This document shows positions 29,001 to 36,745 of a stretch of DNA of 64,000 bases, in pieces. The DNA comes from Eublepharis macularius. Lineage: Eukaryota > Chordata > Lepidosauria > Squamata > Eublepharidae. The position numbers were made by a program, and so were the translations under genes. Positions within the stretch are counted from its first letter, which is position 1. The number at the start of each line of letters is the position of its first letter. The stretch spans positions 160,276,676 through 160,340,675 of the forward strand of contig NC_072792.1 of the NCBI RefSeq assembly GCF_028583425.1. The letters run 5' to 3'. The notes beneath the pieces are model-generated. The model was not told where the DNA came from. It searched no databases and saw nothing but the letters and a program-made list of their open reading frames with translations.

Positions 29001-32000
29001 TCCGATTATCAGCCAAACCCCAATCTCTGAACTACTTGCTATAATCAATTGCCTTTCCTGAATGGCAGTGCTCTTCGTCAGGGATGGCCAATATCTATTC
29101 TCAGGGATTGCTCTGGCCTTTAACATTATCCGAGAGCCAGATATATGCACGCCTCCCACAGATGATTGGGCATTTATAGAGCTGGTATCACACTGTACCA
29201 TTGAGATCACCGAGAACCAAACAAACTTTCTGAAACATCCCCTTATGAAGTGTATGAGCAAGACCTTTTCCTTCCCTTAATGTGAACAAAGTAGCAATAG
29301 AATCTACATGGACTATACAGTACCTTGTTGTTTTTTCTCATTACAAGTGAAACTGCAAGCAGAACATTTGGAATGAAGTTTGATAAGGTCACTGGGGGCC
29401 AGATAAAGATACTCCAGAAGGTGGGCCAGTTGCATAGGCCATACCGATTAGATCATGCTTACAAAGCAATACTATGCAGAATTATTCTCGTCTTAAGTCC
29501 ACCTATGTTAATGGACTTGGACTGGAATAACTGCATCTCAGTATGCTTCTCTGGTAGGTGTTTCTTCTCAAAACCAATCTCACAATTCAATCCATAATGT
29601 TTCAGTCTGTTCGATTCTAGCCCAACAAGTGCTTTTAAGGTCAGAAATGTTTTCAAGTTATTATTTCAGAAAGAATACAATTTAGCACATTTGCTACAAG
29701 CACTAGAATTGACATCGCAAAGTAAAACTTCACTAATTAAGCTTACAATTTTAAAAGCCTTTCCCAAATTTTTTTAAAAAATTACTTATTCACTCAATAC
29801 TGTCAAAGAGACCCCAAAATAATTCATAGAAATACATTTTTTTTAGAGTTCTATAAAACATGCTGCCAAGGGAGGAAAACACAATTATTACACACTCCCA
29901 AAAAGAACAGAACAGCAGCAAAGACAGCAGGGAGAAAATATAATTTTCTCAATTTCACTCTAAATGCAGTTCCCCCATCAATAAAATCGATGTCAAAAAC
30001 TATACCAACACTAAAAAGAACAATCTACAAAAAATTATGTGTGGAATGAAACATCTGCAGAGAAACTAACCTCATTAACTTTGTTTTATTTCATCTATAT
30101 CCTTTTTCTCACAAAGGGGACCCAAAGCAGCTTACATCATTCCCCTCTCTTCCATTTCCGCTCACAACAACACTGCAAGGTAAGTTAGGTTGGGAGTGTG
30201 TGACAGAGCAGGAAATCAAGCCTGGGTTGCCCAGATCCTAGTCTGCCATTCTAGCTACTACATCACAGTAGCTCTACATACACCACACGACGTTAAAACC
30301 AAGGAATACACAGAGCTGCAGAAGACTCAAAAGAAAAGGTTTGTCATTTTCTCCCCGCTACTCTAGTTCAGTCTGACCCCAATTTTTGGGCAAGGATAAT
30401 GCAATGGGGAAAAAGAGAAAACTGAAGCTAAATAAGAACTGCAAGAGAAATCCCATTTTAAGTTATATGGAACACTAAATTATCTGAATTCTATATGGGT
30501 TTTAAATAATTAACCTAATGTAATGGCACTCATTTATTGAAAAAACTTTTTTAAAAAAAAAAACTACTATGAAGGCTCCAATCAATTCAACTGTATTGCA
30601 CAAAGAAAAACTGTAGGTCAGCACAGCGAAAGCATACTTTATTATTAAAGAAGTATTGTATAGAAAATGTTTGCTTTGTATCCGCTTATCATTTGACAGC
30701 GATATGATCAGGACCAAAGAAGTCAGTTAACAAGCAACTTAACACAAATTATAAATTTTCAGTGGCTAGTTTTGATTCCTTTTCTGGGTAAGGAAGACCC
30801 ACAGCAAAGAATATGGCAAAATACCTCTCTATATCTTCTTATGATGCATTGATACGAACAATTTCAGGGCATATCAATTTCCAAAAATGGTTCAGCTCAT
30901 GAGATGACGTCCTTACACTGACTGTCTTGTTGCATTAAACAGCTTTGTATGAGTTGTTCTGGTATCTCCCTCTGTTCTACAATCCCAGCCCAATTGCATT
31001 ATTTTGTCTTACTAGAAATCTTTGTTGTTAGATTCAAATGTTAACGTATTTTCTAATCTGCTTACTGATTACCCAGTATTACTTTGTTCTTTTTTATCTG
31101 CCTACTGACTGACTGACTGACTGAAAAGTTTTTTTAAATCGTACTTGTAATCTTCCACTGAGATAGATGGACTATAACTGAAAATAATAGTAATAATCAT
31201 ATTGCTACCCTCCACTAACCTTTCTTCACTGTTTCCCTTTGGCTACTTCATTCCATTTTCAAGTCATTTTCTCAGTTCCCTGGATCTTGATCTTACATTG
31301 TCACCAAAATTTGCCTCTGGGAAATGTGAGGAAAACAATATTTCTGATTCTCATTTTCCTTAAAAATTTGTCATCTGAATGCTCTAATTCCTGTACTATA
31401 CCACTACATCCTACATCAGGGTTCTGTAACAGGAAACTGCATTTGTGTGGCCACTAAAAGATGGAGGAAAAGACTTCAAATAATCTACTCTAGGGTTTTT
31501 TTAAAAAGTTTTTGTTTCATAGGATTTTTATCTGTGTTGAGTAGTTGGTAGACTAAGAAGAAAGTGAAATGAAGCTACATTTTTAGGGGCGGTAGCTCAG
31601 AATATTTTCCACTACTGTGAAATAGCTCTTCCTAAAGAAAAGGTTGGCAACACCTGTACTACAGTAACTCCACACCTTGCTTCTGAGTTAGTTACTAAAA
31701 GCCGTAATAGTACCTGACACGTGAACTGTGAGAGCACATTAAGGAGAGAATTATTTTCTCTACCTTTTCAGTGTGTGTGTGTGTGCCAGAAACAAGGGGA
31801 ACTCTCTTCTGTGTAATACTTCTGGTTACAGAAGTGACAGTAAAAGCTCATGTGAAGGTGCCAGCTGGCAAGCATGTGTGGCCCTACTACAAGGCAAGGA
31901 GAAGCAGCCATTTCCAGTGGCAGATTCTAGAAGCATTAAGAGAAACTTAATTTGACATGCGGAGCACAACCCATTGGGAACCTCTCCTGCACAAATCCCA

Positions 32001-33376
32001 GTGAAACAAACAGGAGCTGCACATGATCACAAGAGTGGTTTATTTGAAGGGCATAAACAAACCTGAAGTTCAATTTCAATTAGTGCTGGAAGGCTGGTGG
32101 TGGTTTTGATTACCTGCCTCAAAGCTCAATCTTATGCATGCTTACTTAGAAGTCAAACGCACACACATCAAAAGTACTCATGCCAAAGTAGTGTGAGTAG
32201 GAGTCAGGCTTTGGCTAAGTGATAATATATATAAATCCCCAGATTCAGTTCCTGTCAATTCCAGTTAAAGGCTTTCAAGGCTATTACAGACTTGAGGCCT
32301 TGGAAAGCTGCTGCCCCATAAATAGTATTGGACTCAAAAATACCAATGATCTGACTTCATAACAAAGTACCTTCACAAACATATGAAGACATATCCCAGA
32401 TACCTTGTGTCAGAGCTCTGAGTCCCTCACCTCCAACCCTCTTTCAATCTCTTGCATTGAGAGAATTCTTCTTACTACCCCTCCACAGGTTGCACACAGA
32501 GCCTCTTTCAGAGCATCAAAGCAGCTGCCTCTACCATCCAAAGGGTACCGCATTCTCATTGACCAACAGCAATTATTCACAACCAGCCTGTCTCATCCCC
32601 ACAGGAAAATCCAGTTGCGAATGACAGATTGCTACAGCAGAACAAGATCACAACGTTCATCGACAGTGTGGGATTTAAGAGGTTCCAGCCCTTCTCTAGA
32701 AAGCCCTGAAAGAGGAGGAAAAGAGTATACAGTTCCCCAAAACCATGAGCCCCGAGGCACCCCTCATGATCTCCCCAGTCACAGTTCCTTCCTCTTTATG
32801 GCATTCACTTCTGGGAAGGAGAACAAAGCTGCAAACAGGAAGAAGGGAGGAAAAGCAGAATAATAATAATAATTTTTTGCCCTCAGCATAGCTCTGAGGC
32901 AGCCGTCTTTCACGGGCTTTCTCTCCCTCCTTGTCCCCACGTTTCCTCCTCTGTCTTCAGCTCAAACCTGACCCACATCAGTCTCTCCATTGCACACACA
33001 TTCGCCCTCCCACCCGTTAACCTTTCAATCTCCACCTACTGCCAGGGCTCCTAGGGTTGCCAACTCTGGGATGGGAAATTCCTGGAGACTTGGGGGGTGG
33101 AACCTGGGGAAGGTGATGCTTAGGGAGAGGACTTGATAAGAATGTGACAGTACAAAGTCCCCCTCTGAAGCTGCCATTGTCTTCAGGGGAACTGAACTCT
33201 GCAGTCTGGAGAGCAGTCGTAATTCCAGGAAAACTCCAGCCCCCACCTGGCGGTTGGCAACCCGAGCTCCTCCGTCCCACAGCCGTCCCCCGCTTCCCAA
33301 GGTTCCCTCAGCCGGCCAAGCCCGGCCTCCCCCCTGCGTCTCTTTCCCTCACCTTTAACAAATTCGACGTCGCCAT
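1885..33376 (-). CDS. CUL5: Cullin-5, complete gene of 19 coding exons (span includes introns)
   Basis: CUL5 is the scaffold of CRL5 ubiquitin ligases. Its N-terminal cullin repeats bind Elongin B/C-SOCS-box receptors, and its C-terminal cullin homology region binds RBX2 and the E2. Nineteen exons with GT-AG junctions were traced by matching each to remembered vertebrate CUL5. Their lengths sum to exactly 780 codons plus a stop, with consistent phases. Visible landmarks are the start MATSNLLK, the cullin homology region (about residues 390-640), and the winged-helix neddylation domain with QIMKMRKK around Lys724. The protein ends DINTFIYMA. Substitutions against human look conservative, for example Asp for Glu in KEDILDF and Thr for Ser in KKITNA. 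There is no frameshift or internal stop, so the gene should be functional. Introns range from about 80 bp to 8.2 kb and hold most of the repeats listed here. RAB39A lies upstream on the same strand, as in human. Confidence 0.97.
2080..4541 (-). other. CUL5: CUL5 intron 18
   Basis: No gene seen. It has a 19-bp tandem duplication (gttgtacaagttctactga, about 3654-3691), a G run at 4387-4397 and a small palindromic repeat near 4110-4190. Open frames at 2349-2960 on minus are not recognised. Confidence 0.7.
4542..4665 (-). CDS. CUL5: CUL5 coding exon 18 (residues 675-716)
   Basis: 124 bp after a TTTCAG acceptor. It encodes KNAKVQKRGKINLIGRLQ through LRILRTQ, with a GTATGT donor. It leads into the winged-helix neddylation domain. 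Confidence 0.98.
5028..5272. mobile_element. Non-autonomous hAT-type element with palindromic core
   Basis: Ends cagagcttttttt and aaaaaaagccctg. Perfect 8-bp duplication gatgtatc at 5020-5027 and 5273-5280. The interior is palindromic (gatctccagacagaggggag and its inverse). It lies 110 bp from CUL5 exon 17 in intron 17. Both open frames across it come from the palindrome. Confidence 0.8.
5383..5501 (-). CDS. CUL5: CUL5 coding exon 17 (residues 636-675)
   Basis: 119 bp after an AATAG acceptor. It encodes SLVAFPKLKRQVLLYEP through NQEFSL plus two bases of Ile675, with a GTAAGA donor. A hAT element ends 110 bp downstream, in intron 17. Confidence 0.97.
5887..5906 (+). repeat. (GAGT)n microsatellite
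   Basis: Five tandem tetramers in CUL5 intron 16. Confidence 0.9.
6261..6490 (-). repeat. CORE-SINE copy
   Basis: Reverse copy: the plus strand reads tttatttagatatttatatt to acaacagccctgtgaggttg and gaccactataacactctg. It holds a 4-fold gaga run. It lies in CUL5 intron 16. Confidence 0.65.
6570..6731 (-). CDS. CUL5: CUL5 coding exon 16 (residues 582-635)
   Basis: 162 bp, 54 codons: ITFKNEVGQYDLEVTTFQ through AELRRTLW, with a GTATGA donor. It matches the remembered human sequence throughout. Confidence 0.98.
6859..7034 (-). CDS. CUL5: CUL5 coding exon 15 (residues 523-581)
   Basis: 176 bp after a TTACAG acceptor. It encodes ADSVNIKILNAGAWSRSS through HHLMSNGI, with a GTATGT donor. It covers the alpha/beta part that docks the RING partner in cullins. 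Confidence 0.97.
7160..7283 (-). CDS. CUL5: CUL5 coding exon 14 (residues 482-523)
   Basis: 124 bp. It encodes EVGMPADYVNKLARMFQD through NNKLALP plus one base of Ala523, with a GTACTT donor. It lies in the cullin homology four-helix bundle. Confidence 0.97.
7745..7900 (-). repeat. LINE tail fragment, same family as 46100-46460
   Basis: The plus strand reads aagaacataagaaaagccct, tctagatcagacgaatggct and ccagccagcagtttcc. It is a reverse copy in CUL5 intron 13. Confidence 0.45.
8450..8581 (-). CDS. CUL5: CUL5 coding exon 13 (residues 438-481)
   Basis: 132 bp, 44 codons. It encodes LLVLKYVQNKDVFMRYH through NMVEWLR, with a GTAAGT donor. It contains the cullin-family motif KDVFMRYHKAHLTRRL. 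Confidence 0.97.
9866..9998 (-). CDS. CUL5: CUL5 coding exon 12 (residues 393-437)
   Basis: 133 bp. It encodes VGLKTQPESKCPELLANYC through EAKLKEV, with a GTATGC donor. The conserved cullin homology region starts about here. Confidence 0.97.
10205..10325 (-). repeat. Fragment of the 5S-derived SINE body
   Basis: The plus strand reads agcaaccctgtagggttttc, aggcaagagacattcagagg, tggactgctaatgcctgcct. This matches the body of the SINE at 39534-39731 without the 5S head. It lies in CUL5 intron 11. Confidence 0.45.
10690..11345 (+). repeat. Old CR1 LINE fragment
   Basis: Reads ccaggttagatgactgtaag, gagctctacatggggctgcc, tcttaaagcc-type sequence (atctttaaagccctgatttt) and gtaagccacctggggcag, ending ataaataaatgg. 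It is more diverged than the 36 kb copy. It lies in CUL5 intron 11. Confidence 0.6.
11365..11955 (+). repeat. Old CR1 LINE fragment
   Basis: Reads gtgatgctggttggaaagac, gagactagactattgtaatg, cactttacataggtctcccc, actccattggctatccacag and gttcagttcaaggttttgac. It is CR1-like and frame-broken, directly after another CR1 piece. It lies in CUL5 intron 11. Confidence 0.55.
12085..12149 (-). CDS. CUL5: CUL5 coding exon 11 (residues 372-393)
   Basis: A short 65-bp exon: AYKAVVNDATIFKLELPL to KQK plus two bases of Gly393, with a GTACGT donor. It was read directly from the minus strand. Confidence 0.95.
12642..13431. mobile_element. Non-autonomous hAT-type element, about 790 bp
   Basis: Ends cagaggtctccaact and gattggaagcccctg, inverted and diverged. 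Flanks taacagga (12634-12641) and caatagga (13432-13439) agree at 6 of 8. It lies in CUL5 intron 10. No transposase frame. Confidence 0.6.
13780..13887 (-). CDS. CUL5: CUL5 coding exon 10 (residues 336-371)
   Basis: 108 bp, 36 codons: DSEKYVEQLLTLFNRF through RFLTARDK, with a GTATGC donor. It lies near the end of the N-terminal helical repeats. Confidence 0.97.
14531..14580 (-). ncRNA. Hammerhead ribozyme motif, copy 1 left arm
   Basis: On the minus strand, CTGAAGA (14573-14567) is followed by a stem II (GCCAGC with GCTGGC), then GAAAC (14546-14542) and GTC (14541-14539). This matches the core CUGANGA-stem II-GAAA-NUH. Stem III is only the palindrome ACGT, as in minimal hammerheads of Penelope-like elements that act as dimers. 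Stem I has at least 3 bp (CCT with AGG). Activity is not shown by sequence. Confidence 0.7.
14911..14962 (+). ncRNA. Hammerhead ribozyme motif, copy 1 right arm
   Basis: CTGAAGA at 14919-14925, stem II (GCCAG with CTGGC), GAAAC at 14946-14950 and GTC at 14951-14953. The predicted cleavage is after C14953. One base differs in the stem II loop side from the other copies. The catalytic core is intact. Confidence 0.7.
15620..15750 (-). CDS. CUL5: CUL5 coding exon 9 (residues 292-335)
   Basis: 131 bp after a TTCAG acceptor. It encodes KLHLMFSLMDKVPNG through AAAETITT, ending at GTAAGTG. EEHIVSAG replaces the human EEHIISAG. Confidence 0.97.
16013..16203. mobile_element. Palindromic hAT-type MITE, 191 bp
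   Basis: Ends taggagtgtgc and gcacacccctа-type inverse (gcacacccct then a). Flanks tacacaat (16005-16012) and aacacaat (16204-16211) agree at 7 of 8. The interior has inverted aacccgaagc/gattcgg-type repeats. It lies in CUL5 intron 8. Confidence 0.65.
17476..17569 (-). CDS. CUL5: CUL5 coding exon 8 (residues 261-292)
   Basis: 94 bp. It encodes LMECCVNALVTSFKETI through KRNETE plus one base of Lys292, with a GTAAGTG donor. Confidence 0.96.
17876..17956 (-). CDS. CUL5: CUL5 coding exon 7 (residues 234-260)
   Basis: 81 bp, 27 codons, phase 0 at both ends: ADAKLKEEEKRAL through CNSVEA, with a GTAAGT donor. Only 84 bp of intron separates it from exon 6. Confidence 0.96.
18041..18186 (-). CDS. 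CUL5: CUL5 coding exon 6 (residues 185-233)
   Basis: 146 bp after an ATAG acceptor. It encodes VNLCSNPEDKLQIYRDN through VQNYMKY, ending at GTAAGTG. It matches the remembered human sequence throughout. Confidence 0.96.
19183..19324 (-). CDS. CUL5: CUL5 coding exon 5 (residues 138-185)
   Basis: 142 bp. It encodes LMLDTWNESIFSNIKTRL through GVRESY plus one base of Val185, with a GTATGT donor. NIKTRL replaces the human NIKNRL. Confidence 0.96.
19792..20845. mobile_element. Non-autonomous hAT-type element, 1054 bp, GC-rich
   Basis: Ends tagacatgggcacgaac and catgtcta with inverted gaac/gttc-rich tips. Perfect 8-bp duplication atcagcat at 19784-19791 and 20846-20853. The GC-rich core has inverted copies of agggccctttaaactatcag-type sequence. 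Its long open frames (201 codons plus, 151 codons minus) have no recognisable protein features. It lies in CUL5 intron 4. Confidence 0.8.
20930..21070 (+). repeat. Headless tRNA-Ala-like SINE fragment
   Basis: Reads aaagacctcaggcatcag, ggatcctggactgccacttt, gatagaccaatgattggact and ataaagcactttcatagg. This is the decayed 3' part of the SINE family at 44724-44940. It lies in CUL5 intron 4. Confidence 0.4.
21136..21312 (-). CDS. CUL5: CUL5 coding exon 4 (residues 79-137)
   Basis: 177 bp, phase 0 at both ends. It encodes RVLSHQDDTALLKAY through VEDSIVRK, ending at a GTAGG donor. It is part of the first cullin repeat. Confidence 0.97.
21868..21960 (+). repeat. Retroposed repeat fragment ('gtgccactgga' family)
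   Basis: Reads gcctgaagaagggagctctg, then cttgaaagc, and ends ggtgccactggagtcaaaat. It shows CTGAAGA, a possible 5-bp helix and GAAA, a weak hammerhead-like pattern. It lies in CUL5 intron 3. Confidence 0.45.
22000..23278 (-). other. CUL5: CUL5 intron 3, distal part
   Basis: No gene or clear repeat recognised. The 128-codon plus frame at 22415-22801 has no recognisable domain and no splice or homology support. Confidence 0.6.
23279..23378 (-). CDS. CUL5: CUL5 coding exon 3 (residues 45-78)
   Basis: 100 bp. It completes Ser45 and encodes DVHAVCLWDDKGPAKIHQ through IKQAQA, ending at GTAAGT. KEDILDF replaces the human KEDILEF. Confidence 0.96.
25019..25128 (-). CDS. CUL5: CUL5 coding exon 2 (residues 9-45)
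   Basis: 110 bp after an AG acceptor. It encodes the stretch from NKGALQFEDKWDF to QQWFDLFS and ends two bases into Ser45 at a GTAAGT donor. This is the first helix region of the N-terminal cullin repeat, the side that meets Elongin C/SOCS-box partners in the known family. Confidence 0.96.
27490..27655 (+). repeat. LINE tail fragment, same family as 46100-46460
   Basis: Reads ccttgggctctatgccctgt, gactggccactgtgtgagac, aagatgctggactagatgga and cagggctcttcttatgttc. It lies in CUL5 intron 1. Confidence 0.5.
28325..28560. repeat. LINE-tail repeat copy
   Basis: cttatttatagcccgccttt, ctcactgacacttaaggtgg, attacagagtatac, then aacaatgca repeats. Same family as 33966-34470. CUL5 intron 1. Confidence 0.45.
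30083..30275 (-). repeat. CORE-SINE copy
   Basis: Reverse copy: ggggacccaaagcagcttac, tcacaacaacactgcaaggt and ctactacatcacagtagctc on plus. It lies in CUL5 intron 1. Confidence 0.65.
31104..31124 (+). repeat. (CTGA)n microsatellite
   Basis: About five tandem tetramers in CUL5 intron 1. Confidence 0.9.
33053..33263. mobile_element. Short DNA element ('agggttgccaac'), 90 bp from CUL5 exon 1
   Basis: Ends agggttgccaac and gttggcaaccc. Flanks gggctcct (33045-33052) and gagctcct (33264-33271) agree at 7 of 8. It is in CUL5 intron 1 at the edge of the CpG island. Confidence 0.6.
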
Positions 33377-33880
33377 GTTCCCCCCCTGGGCACAGCCACG
33401 CACGGCGGGGCCTTGTGGCAGGCCGGGGGCGATGGCGGCGGCAGCGGCGGCTCCCGGTCTCCGGAGGTGGTCTCGCTTTACATGGTCCCCGCCGCCCCGC
33501 ACGGAGCGGACGGGCCGGTGGCGACGAAGCGCAGGCCGCCCGGGCCCGCTCTGGCGCTTCCCGTCCTTCCTGCCGCCGCTCTCAGCGCCTCATGGCAGAG
33601 CCTGGGCGGGCGGTGGGGCAGGCGGAGAGTCCAGCCACTAGCGGCAGTGGCGGCGGCGGCGGCCCGGCTCCGCGCGGGGGGCTGGGCGAACCCACATGAT
33701 GCGGCCCTGAGGAGCCGGATGCGCTGCCGGAGGGAGAGAGCGGCGCGGAGGGGCCCACAGCGACCCCTGCCGAGCGGAGGCCGCCCCCCGCCTTCCCCTT
33801 CAGCCGGGAAACCCGCGGAAGTTTCCCTCAGGAGCGAGCCTCCCTGCCTCTCCAGAGAAATGAGGGCTAAACACGTGTTT
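33240..33880 (-). promoter_or_regulatory. CUL5: CpG-rich promoter region of CUL5
   Basis: Sharply GC- and CpG-rich sequence around and upstream of the CUL5 start codon, with runs of GGC and CGG and no TATA box near the gene start. This is the usual form of a vertebrate housekeeping promoter. Many overlapping open frames on both strands here come from the composition. The exact start site cannot be set from sequence. Confidence 0.75.
33353..33376 (-). CDS. CUL5: CUL5 coding exon 1 (residues 1-8)
   Basis: Encodes MATSNLLK, then a GTGAGG donor. The ATG at 33376-33374 is the conserved vertebrate start. It sits in a CpG-rich block, as expected for a housekeeping cullin promoter. Longer open frames through this ATG on the same strand are GC-rich 5' UTR and are not taken as coding. 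Confidence 0.95.
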
Positions 33881-33965
33881 TATCCCTGAGCTTTGAGGTT
33901 TTATGGAGAGCGGTCTTTAGGGAAGGGTCTCTGTAAACATATCCTTCAGTAAACGACAATTCTCA

Positions 33966-34470
33966 GGATTCTTTTGAGAATTTTATTTATTTATGTTGCC
34001 TTATTTATAGTTGTTGAGTCAGTGCAGGCCGTTTCAAAGACATTTCAGTACATAACGTAACAGGACAAATTTGCAAAGATTTAAAGCCAGCAGGAATCCA
34101 GTACAGAATTGAAGAAATGCTGAAACAGAGGATAAGCAATTCTAGGACAGACATATTAAACAACTAACCAGTAGGATTGTACTTACTGCAACAGCAATAA
34201 ACACCTATTTATTCATTTATGTTATTTATAGTCTGCCTTTCTCACTGAGACCAAGGCTGATTACACAGTGTGAGTCTGTGTAGTCAATTTCAAAGACATT
34301 TCAGTAAACAATGTAATAGAGTATATAAATACTCTATTATAACCAGCAGAAATTCAATACAGAGTTGAAGAAATGCTGAAACAGATCATAAGCAATTCTA
34401 AGAATGATTTATTAAACAACACAGAAACTACCCAGTACAATCATACTTACAGCAACAGACAGTACATAGT
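33966..34470. repeat. Two adjacent copies of a LINE-tail repeat
   Basis: ttgccttatttatagttgtt (about 33990-34190) and ttatttatagtctgcctttc (about 34195-34470) share a body with aagacatttcagta, gttgaagaaatgctgaaaca and taagcaattcta. A third copy begins near 28325. The LINE class is not certain. It lies upstream of CUL5. Confidence 0.5.
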
Positions 34471-35056
34471 AATAAAGTCTATAATCCCTTTCCCTTTACT
34501 GATGCATCTCTTTGAGACCACTTCCTTACAGTACAGCTGTGTTATCCGAATTAAAAAAACCCTCTGGAATATTTCAGTTTTGCATAGTTTTGTGGAAAGC
34601 TAGGATAGTGGGAGTTTTCCTGACCATGAAGCTATGACAGTTTTAAAAAGGTATAAAACCCATATGAAGCATTAGTGAGTTCCCTAAAGAATTTCTCCAC
34701 AGAATACTCTCAACCTGATTTTGAAGAAAATAGACTTTTGTTCCGTTCAGTTTGATTTGGATCAGCACATTGCAAACAGGCATTGGTTCCAAATGAGCTG
34801 CTGGAAGTAGGGTGACCAAAGCAGAGGACAAAAGGCTCAAGAAAAAGAACCAAGGGGGGGGGGGAGTTTGTACAATATTTGCATGTGCTAATTTACATAC
34901 ATAGATGCAAATTTACTCATAATATATACAAAAATACAGCTCACCATAGCACCGGCTCTGTGAACCTTTTTCTCCCTTACGATTTTTCTCTTTAATTTAA
35001 TTTAAGCCAAGAGGAAAGGTAAGGCACAAATCCTACTGTATAAAAGCCAAGCCATA

Positions 35057-35433
35057 TTGTGAGCAAAAGCACAGCCATTTTTTCTTACTAGCTTGAAATA
35101 CAAAGCTGCTTTTGCCTGGCCTTGAGTGTAACTGTACAGAGAAAAGCTTGGCCAGCAAGACCAGAAGCAGTAAACAACTACTGGTTGAAACTAGCTAGAT
35201 TACATGGGAAAGTTTCACTTAGAGCTGAGAAAAGATAGGCCTTTCGTCTCCGCAAAGGGTATAAAAAGATGCTCCCCACAATTTTAGGGTGAGCTCAGAG
35301 TATTTTTACTGGCTTGATACTCTGTACCCCTTTATTCCTGGAATAAACTCTTTTCCTCTTCAAAGTTCTCCAAGTCTTGGTGTAATCGATGGGCAAAGCA
35401 TCAGGTCATGAACCTTGCTATTTTTGCAACAAA
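35057..35433 (+). mobile_element. ERV-like long terminal repeat
   Basis: LTR layout on plus: TATAAAA at 35260-35266, AATAAA at 35342-35347, and an end near gcaaca at 35433. It is followed at once by a primer-binding-site-like sequence tggcgagccaggcaggagac (35437-35456). The 5' edge (tgtgagcaaaagcac) is a guess. No gag, pol or env frame follows, so it is an old, truncated or solo copy. It could also be another class of LTR retrotransposon. Confidence 0.55.
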
Positions 35434-35729
35434 TTCTGGCGAGCCAGGCAGGAGACTGCACTAAACTTTTCCCAAGGGAGTGAACTCTCTCTCTCTACCC
35501 TACAAATATGAGACTCATATGACTTAAGAACACGGCACTGCTCTGCTGAAGGACGGGAGATCATCCATTTACAATGTCTTATTTATTTAACTGGCACTGC
35601 AATGTTCCCTCTTCCAGGGAAGATCCTGAGAAACTGCACTGGCTATTCTTATCCATTTGTGCCAGTCACTTGCCTACATGGACATATATGCAAACTAAAC
35701 TACAAAAGACAGAGTGGGTAGAAAATTGC

Positions 35730-36745
35730 TTACAGAATGTTTACCATCTGCGGCAGACCAGGCAACTTGTCCCTTACCTGTCAACCTGTGACTTAACTAC
35801 AGTGATCCAAGCAACGGTTATCTCTAGACTAGATTACTGTAACTCAGTTTGGAGCCAGTTTGGTGTAGTGGTTAAGAGCACGGGACTCTAATCTGGAGAG
35901 CCGGGTTTGATTCCCCACTCTTCCACTTGAAGCCAGCTGGGTGACCTTGGGCGAGTCACAGTTCTCTGGAGCTCTCTCAGCCCCACCCACCTCACAGGGT
36001 GATTGTTGTGGGATAATAATAACACTTTGTAAACCGCTCTGAGTGGGCATTAAGTTGTCCTGAAGGGCGGTATATAAATCGAATGTTATTATTAACTCGC
36101 TCTACGCGGGGCTGCCCTTGAGCCTGACCTGGAGATTACAGCTGGTACAAAATGCAGCAGCAGCGTGTGTTATTACGAGAATGCCAAATAAGGCGCATAT
36201 AACACCGTTCTTATGTGAGCTGCATTGGTTGCCAGTGGAGTACCGGATCAGATTCAAGGTTCTGGCGTTGACCTATAAGGCCCTGTGCGGACTGGGACCA
36301 GCGTATCTACAGGACTGTCTCTCCCCATATATTCCCTGGATCAGGGGACAAACAGCTGTTGGTGGTCCCTGGCCCCAAGGAGACCCGCTTAGCCTCGACT
36401 AGAGCCAGGGCCTTTTTAGTCCTGGCTCCCATATGGTGGAATGCTCTGTCTGCTGAAATCAGGGCCTGGCAGGACCTACTATCCTTTTGCCGGGCCTGCA
36501 AGACAAGAGTTGTTCCACCAGGCTGAGGCTGGACCTCCGCCGGCCTGAAAAAAGGGGTGTATAAAATCTTAACTCTCCCTGTGAAGGCTGTCCACCATCC
36601 TGTTTTAAATGTGTGTTGATACACTGTTGTTTTAATGTTTTAATGTAGATGAATTTTGTATTGTATTTTAATATGTTGTTATCTGCCCTGAGTCCGCTCA
36701 CGGGGAGGGCGGAATAGAAATTTGAAATAAATAAAATAAATCAAA
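35730..36745 (+). mobile_element. CR1 LINE 3' fragment
   Basis: Reads gtgatccaagcaacggttat, tctctagactagattactgt, gctgcattggttgccagtgg, gtgcggactgggaccagcgt and ctgccctgagtccgctcac, ending in aataaataaaataaat. This is the C-terminal ORF2 and tail of a CR1-type LINE. It is interrupted by the CORE-SINE at 35846-36092 and the frame is broken. Confidence 0.75.
35846..36092 (+). mobile_element. CORE-SINE (MIR-like), inserted in a CR1
   Basis: A tRNA-like head (gtagtggttaagagcacggg, B box gggtttgattccc), a CORE-type segment (gtgaccttgggcgagtcac) and a LINE-like tail ending near tatataaatcgaatgttatt. It splits a CR1 copy. taactc is repeated at 35840-35845 and 36093-36098. Confidence 0.8.

Larger units (their letters stand above)
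25129..33352 (-). other. CUL5: CUL5 intron 1
   Basis: An 8.2 kb intron with repeats listed separately. 28145-28230 holds TA-rich near-repeats with two taggggttt/taggggcttt blocks. The 152-codon plus frame at 32405-32863 is not recognised. No other gene is seen. Confidence 0.7.

Noticed and set aside
32405..32863. 152-codon plus frame in CUL5 intron 1
   Set aside because: No recognised domain, no splice context, and no sign of a separate promoter. Probably chance.
33144..33889. 158- and 165-codon frames across the CUL5 start
   Set aside because: Overlapping frames on both strands in a CpG island. The translation is Ala/Arg/Gly-rich and has no splice or homology support.
36118..36402. 94-codon plus frame as a gene
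   Set aside because: It is the CR1 ORF2 C-terminal remnant, with the frame broken on both sides.
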